A DNA stretch of 64,000 nucleotides, taken from NCBI RefSeq assembly GCF_006716445.1, contig NZ_VFPA01000001.1:1612001-1676000 (forward strand). Reading direction: 5' to 3'. The stretch's first letter is position 1. Every line of letters starts with the position of its first letter. This stretch comes from Pseudonocardia kunmingensis. Lineage in GTDB: Bacteria; Actinomycetota; Actinomycetes; Mycobacteriales; Pseudonocardiaceae. Of the stretch, positions 60,526 to 64,000 are shown piece by piece. The notes beneath the pieces were generated by a model, which saw only the letters and a list, made by a program, of their open reading frames with translations, made no database searches and was not told the DNA's origin. A program made the position numbers and the translations under genes.

Positions 60526-61629
60526 TCAGTGAATGATCGCGTCCAGGGCGGCGCGGACGTCGGCGACGAGGTCCTCGGTGTCCTCGCAGCCCGCCGAGAA
60601 GCGCAGGAGGCCGGGGGCCACGTCGTCGCCCCAGCGCTGCCGGCGGTCGGCGGTGCTGCGCGGGCCGCCGAAGCTGGTGGCCGACCCGATCAGCCGCGAC
60701 GCCGCGAGGAACTGCCCGACCGCCGCCTCCGAGGCGAGTGTGAAACGCAGCACCCCGTTCCAGCGGCGCATCTGCCGGGACGCGACGGCGTGGGCCGGGT
60801 CGTCCGGGTCGCCGGGCCAGCGCACGTCGGTGACGGCGGGGTGCGCCCGCAGCACCGGCACGAGCGCGGCGGCGTTCTGCGCCTGCCGGGCCAGCCGCAG
60901 GTCCAGCGTGGCGAGCCCGCGGTGGGCGAGCCAGGCCTCCATCGGCCCCGGCACGGCGCCGCCGCGCGAGCGCGCCTCCCGCAGCCGGGCGAGCAACTCG
61001 GGGTCGCGGGTGCTGACGTGCCCGAGCACCACGTCACCGTGCCCGGCGAGGGCCTTCGTGTCGGAGGCGATCACCAGGTCGGCGCCCAGCTCCAGCGGCC
61101 GCTGCCCCAGCGGGGTCGCCGTCGTGTTGTCGACGCCGAGCAGGGCGCCCGCGGCGTGGGCCGCCGCCGCGGCCGCGGCGATGTCGGTGACGTCGAGGCC
61201 GGGGTTCGAGGGCGTCTCCAGCAGCAGGAGCGCGACGCCGTCCAGCGGCGGCAGCGGCGCGGTCGTCGCCGTCTCGCGGACCTCGACGCCCAGCGGCCCC
61301 AGCTCGTCGTGCGCGAGCGCGCGGGCGAGGTAGTAGCCGTCCGAGGGCAGGACGAGCGCGCCGTCGCGGGCCGCGATGCGCAGCACGGCGGCGATCGCGG
61401 CCATCCCGGAGGCGAACACCACGCACTCGCCGCCGTCGAGCTCACCGATCGCGGCCTCCAGCCCCCGCCAGGTGGGGTTGTCGGCGCGGCCGTAGAAGTC
61501 GGCGGGCGTGGGGTCGGCCGGAAGGCCGAGGTGGAAGGTGGAGGAGAGGACGGGCCCCGGGTGCACCGGCGCCCCCGGCGCCTCGACGTGGTGTCCCGCA
61601 TGCGTGCACGCCGTCCCGTCCCCGCTCAC
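60526..61629 (-). CDS. PLP-dependent trans-sulfuration-family enzyme
   Basis: Cys/Met-metabolism PLP enzyme of 367 residues, cystathionine gamma-lyase or synthase type. FYGRADNPTWRGLEAAIGEL, VFASGMAAIAAVLRI, LLLLETPSNPGLDV and the PLP-binding Lys in ASDTKALAGHGDVVLG are diagnostic; LLRFSAGCEDTEDLVADVR closes the fold. The chain is slightly shorter than usual. Start GTG 61629 (MSGDGTACTH). It follows gpsA by 37 nt. Synthase and lyase activity cannot be separated from motifs. Confidence 0.86.
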   Translation of the reverse strand: MSGDGTACTHAGHHVEAPGAPVHPGPVLSSTFHLGLPADPTPADFYGRADNPTWRGLEAAIGELDGGECVVFASGMAAIAAVLRIAARDGALVLPSDGYYLARALAHDELGPLGVEVRETATTAPLPPLDGVALLLLETPSNPGLDVTDIAAAAAAAHAAGALLGVDNTTATPLGQRPLELGADLVIASDTKALAGHGDVVLGHVSTRDPELLARLREARSRGGAVPGPMEAWLAHRGLATLDLRLARQAQNAAALVPVLRAHPAVTDVRWPGDPDDPAHAVASRQMRRWNGVLRFTLASEAAVGQFLAASRLIGSATSFGGPRSTADRRQRWGDDVAPGLLRFSAGCEDTEDLVADVRAALDAIIH

Positions 61630-61666
61630 GAGCCGACCCTACGTCGGCGGTCAGCGGGCTTCGCGC

Positions 61667-62683
61667 TCACTCCGCCCGGGGGGCGCGGCTGATCAGCTCC
61701 TTGCCCATCTCCGCCGCTGAGAGGCCCTCGTGGCAGACGCGGCGCACGGCGTCGGCGATCGGGAGCTCGACGCCGTGCCGGTCGCCCAGCGCGCAGATCG
61801 ACTTGCACGACTTCACGCCCTCGGCGACCTGCCCGTGGTTGGCCGCCTCGGCCTGGGCCAGCGACTCGCCGCGGCCGAGGTGCTCGCCGAAGGTCCGGTT
61901 GCGCGACAGCGGCGAGGAGCAGGTGGCCACCAGGTCGCCGAGGCCGGCCAGGCCGGCGAACGTCAGCGGGTCGGCGCCCAGCGCCGTGCCCAACCGGGCG
62001 GTCTCGGCCAGCCCGCGGGTGATCAGCGACGCCCTGGTGTTGTCGCCGAACCCCATGCCCGCGGCGATCCCGCAGGCCAGCGCGATGACGTTCTTGCCGG
62101 CGCCACCCAGCTCGCAGCCGACGACGTCGGTGTTGGTGTAGGAGCGGAAGTAGCCGGTGGTGCACGCCTGCTGCAGCGCGACGGCGCGGTCGTGGTCGGT
62201 GCAGGCGATCACCGTGGCGGTCGGTTCCTCGGCGGCGATCTCCCGGGCCAGGTTCGGCCCCGACACCACGGCCACCTGGTCCGCGGGCACCTCGGCGACC
62301 TCCGCGACCACCTCGCTCATCCGCTGCAGCGTGCCCAGCTCGACGCCCTTCGCGAGGCTCACCAGCGTGCGTCCGGGCGGCAGCAGGGGGCGCCAGCCCG
62401 CGAGGTTGGCCCGCAGCGTCTGCGACGGGACGGCGAACACCACCGCGTCCGCGCCCTCGAGCGCCTCGCCTGCGTCCGACGTGGCCGTCAGGAGCGTCGG
62501 CAGGACGACGCCGGGCAGGTAGCCGGGGTTCGCGTGCCGCTCGTTCACCGTGGCGGCCACCTCCGGCCTGCGCGCCCACAGCCGCACCTCCCGCCCGGCG
62601 TCGGCCATCACCTTCGCGAACGCCGTGCCCCACGAACCCGCGCCGAGCACCGCCACCCGGCGGACGTCCACGGCGGCGCTCAC
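61667..62683 (-). CDS. gpsA: glycerol-3-phosphate dehydrogenase [NAD(P)+]
   Basis: Makes sn-glycerol-3-phosphate for phospholipids from dihydroxyacetone phosphate. 338 residues. Rossmann motif [61 protein letters not shown], the catalytic Lys in [20 protein letters not shown], and [25 protein letters not shown]. Start GTG 62683 overlaps the plsC stop by 4 nt. It feeds the acyltransferase encoded just upstream. Confidence 0.95.
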   Translation of the reverse strand: MSAAVDVRRVAVLGAGSWGTAFAKVMADAGREVRLWARRPEVAATVNERHANPGYLPGVVLPTLLTATSDAGEALEGADAVVFAVPSQTLRANLAGWRPLLPPGRTLVSLAKGVELGTLQRMSEVVAEVAEVPADQVAVVSGPNLAREIAAEEPTATVIACTDHDRAVALQQACTTGYFRSYTNTDVVGCELGGAGKNVIALACGIAAGMGFGDNTRASLITRGLAETARLGTALGADPLTFAGLAGLGDLVATCSSPLSRNRTFGEHLGRGESLAQAEAANHGQVAEGVKSCKSICALGDRHGVELPIADAVRRVCHEGLSAAEMGKELISRAPRAE

Positions 62684-63387
62684 GAGGCGCTCCGCCGGTA
62701 GAACTGCGCGGGCGCCTGCTCGCCCCGCACCTCGGCGAGCAGGTCACGCACCCGCACCATGATCAGGTCGGTGACCTCGCGCAGGATCGCGGCATCGATG
62801 GGGAGCCCGCGGTAGGCGGACAGGTCGATGGGTTCCCCGCACCGGATCGTGATCGGCTTGCGCGGCAACGGCCGGAACGTCTTGTTGTAGCCGTCGAGCA
62901 CCTCGCGCGTGCCCCAGTGCACGAACGGCACCACGGGGACGTCGGTCGACAGGGCAAGCCGGGCCACCCCGGTGCGCGCCTGCATCGGCCAGCCGTCCGG
63001 GTCGCGGGTGATCGTGCCCTCCGGGTAGATCACCACGACCTTGCCGTCCTCCAGGGCCCGGGTGCCCTCGCGCAGGCTCTGCTGCGCATCGGCCGTGTCG
63101 CGGTAGACCGGGATCTGGCCACTGCCCGCGAGCGCCCAGCCGAGGACCGGCGCACGCCAGAGGCTGTGCTTGGCGAGGAACCGCGGCACCCGACGGGCCC
63201 GGTGCACCACGAGCCCGCTGAAGATCGGATCGAGGTGGGACAGGTGGTTCGCGACCATCAGCGCGCCGCCGGTCGACGGGACGTGTTCCTTGCCCTCGAA
63301 CCGCGAGCGGGCCACCAGCCAGCTGATCGGGTAGAAGAAGACCGCGCAGAACGCGATCCAGAACCCGCCCTTCTCACGCCTGACCAC
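62680..63387 (-). CDS. plsC: 1-acylglycerol-3-phosphate acyltransferase
   Basis: Membrane acyltransferase of about 235 residues in phosphatidate synthesis. The N-terminal hydrophobic segment ([17 protein letters not shown]) precedes the HX4D motif [15 protein letters not shown], the substrate motif [20 protein letters not shown] and [15 protein letters not shown]. Start GTG 63387 ([10 protein letters not shown]) begins where similarity starts. It is coupled to gpsA by GTGA and is divergent from cofC. Confidence 0.92.
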   Translation of the reverse strand: MVRREKGGFWIAFCAVFFYPISWLVARSRFEGKEHVPSTGGALMVANHLSHLDPIFSGLVVHRARRVPRFLAKHSLWRAPVLGWALAGSGQIPVYRDTADAQQSLREGTRALEDGKVVVIYPEGTITRDPDGWPMQARTGVARLALSTDVPVVPFVHWGTREVLDGYNKTFRPLPRKPITIRCGEPIDLSAYRGLPIDAAILREVTDLIMVRVRDLLAEVRGEQAPAQFYRRSAS

Positions 63388-63456
63388 GCCCAGAGTCTTC
63401 CTGGCGTGGCGCCTCGGGTCCACCACGGGGTCGGGCACGATGGAGGGGTGGGCTCG

Positions 63457-64000
63457 ATGACCTCGACCGTGGACCTGGTGATCCCGGTCAAGCCGCTCGC
63501 CAAGGCGAAGTCCCGGCTCCGCGGTGCCGCCGACGGCGGTATCGGGGAGCCGCGGGCGCACGCCCGGCTGGCGATGGCGCTCGCGCGCGACACGATCGAG
63601 GCGGTGCGGGCCGCCCCGTCCGTCCGGCACCTGCTGGTGGTGAGCTCCGACCCGGTGGTGGCCGCCGAGCTGGGCGTCTTCGGCGTCGACGTGCTCCCGG
63701 ACGGCCCGGTCCCCGGCCTGAACCCCGCCTACGAACGCGGCGCGGGCTTCCTGCGCGCACGCGACCCGGACGCCGTGGTGGGCGCGCTGCAGGCCGACCT
63801 ACCCGCCCTGCACCCCGCGGATCTCGACGACGCGGTCGCCGCCGCGATCGCGCTCTTCGCGGCGGGCGCGGCGCGGGCCTTCGTGGCCGACGCCGAGGGC
63901 ACCGGCACCACGTTCCTGCTGGCCGCCCCGGGCTCGGCCCTCGACCCGCGCTTCGGCGTGGGCTCGGCCCGCCGGCACGAGGCGTCCGGCGCCCTCCCGC
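63457..64000 (+). CDS. cofC: 2-phospho-L-lactate guanylyltransferase, 3' end cut by window
   Basis: CofC makes the guanylyl-activated lactate precursor of coenzyme F420. The visible 181 residues start TSTVDLVIPVKPLAKAKSRL, the nucleotide-binding start of the family; then ARLAMALARDTIEAV, LVVSSDPVVAAELGVFGVDV, LNPAYERGAGFLRARDPDAV, GALQADLPALHPADLDDAVA and EGTGTTFLLAAPGSALDPRF, GVGS. Start ATG 63457 follows GGAGGGG; a GTG at 63448 is possible. It supports F420 use in this organism. Confidence 0.92.
   Translation, partial: MTSTVDLVIPVKPLAKAKSRLRGAADGGIGEPRAHARLAMALARDTIEAVRAAPSVRHLLVVSSDPVVAAELGVFGVDVLPDGPVPGLNPAYERGAGFLRARDPDAVVGALQADLPALHPADLDDAVAAAIALFAAGAARAFVADAEGTGTTFLLAAPGSALDPRFGVGSARRHEASGALP

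Noticed and set aside
1..64000. tRNA, rRNA, tmRNA, integrase and transposase genes
   Set aside because: I looked for these in the intergenic gaps and among the frames and saw no convincing case; a covariance-model scan would be decisive for RNA genes.

Overview
The window is high-GC actinobacterial DNA with GTG starts, frequent 4-nt GTGA/ATGA gene overlaps and actinobacterial families: a DUF222-HNH (13E12-type) nuclease, a coenzyme F420 gene (cofC), an Rpf-like muralytic protein, an LCP cell-wall ligase and ECF sigma factors. The gene set and order suggest a Pseudonocardia-like member of the Pseudonocardiaceae. That is an inference from recognised families; no database search was possible.

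Layout. (1) 1-7.6 kb: small redox genes and their regulators: a partial aldo/keto reductase, an HTH regulator, a TetR/SDR divergent pair with a double operator, an AraC - BBE-flavoprotein - SDR - PPOX run, and a MerR gene behind a short upstream reading frame and a strong hairpin. (2) 7.6-17.2 kb: an accessory region with a frameshifted amidase, two nearly identical small CxxC/WPC protein genes 4.6 kb apart, an SOS-type DUF222-HNH gene, two translationally coupled ECF sigma factors, a GNAT, a fragment of a PPOX gene, an HTH-TPR regulator with an APH-like kinase, and about 0.9 kb without a recognisable gene. (3) 17.2-31.3 kb: an exopolysaccharide/capsule cluster: flippase, polymerase, three glycosyltransferases, UDP-glucose dehydrogenase, chain-length BY-kinase with a 9-residue repeat tail, LCP ligase, initiating sugar-phosphate transferase, a palindrome-rich spacer, low-molecular-weight phosphatase and a LuxR-type regulator. 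(4) 31.4-34.2 kb: membrane proteins, a beta-carbonic anhydrase and an HNH endonuclease. (5) 34.3-40.9 kb: an acyl-CoA ligase and acyl-CoA dehydrogenase divergent from a TctCBA tripartite transporter and a TetR gene, which looks like uptake and CoA activation of an organic acid. (6) 40.9-52.1 kb: two divergent operons for beta-oxidation-type degradation of a bulky acyl-CoA: TetR, DUF35 protein, SCP2-type thiolase-like protein and MaoC hydratase on one side; ADP-forming acyl-CoA synthetase, two acyl-CoA dehydrogenases, two SDRs and an MFS exporter on the other. Their shared promoter carries two matching operator-like sites. (7) 52.1-59.6 kb: a VOC protein, a CGNR-type regulator, a PHP phosphoesterase and a complete Opp/Dpp-type ABC importer. 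(8) 59.7-64 kb: core genes: Rpf-like protein, a trans-sulfuration-type PLP enzyme, gpsA, plsC and cofC (cut by the window end).

The exopolysaccharide genes from about 16.4 to 23.3 kb are visibly less GC-rich than the flanks, with the change falling inside the UDP-glucose dehydrogenase gene. That is the pattern of an exchangeable serotype-like core. The least explained parts are the 9.2-16.3 kb accessory island, the palindrome cluster at 29.2-30.0 kb, and the in-frame 42-bp repeats at the start of the MFS gene.
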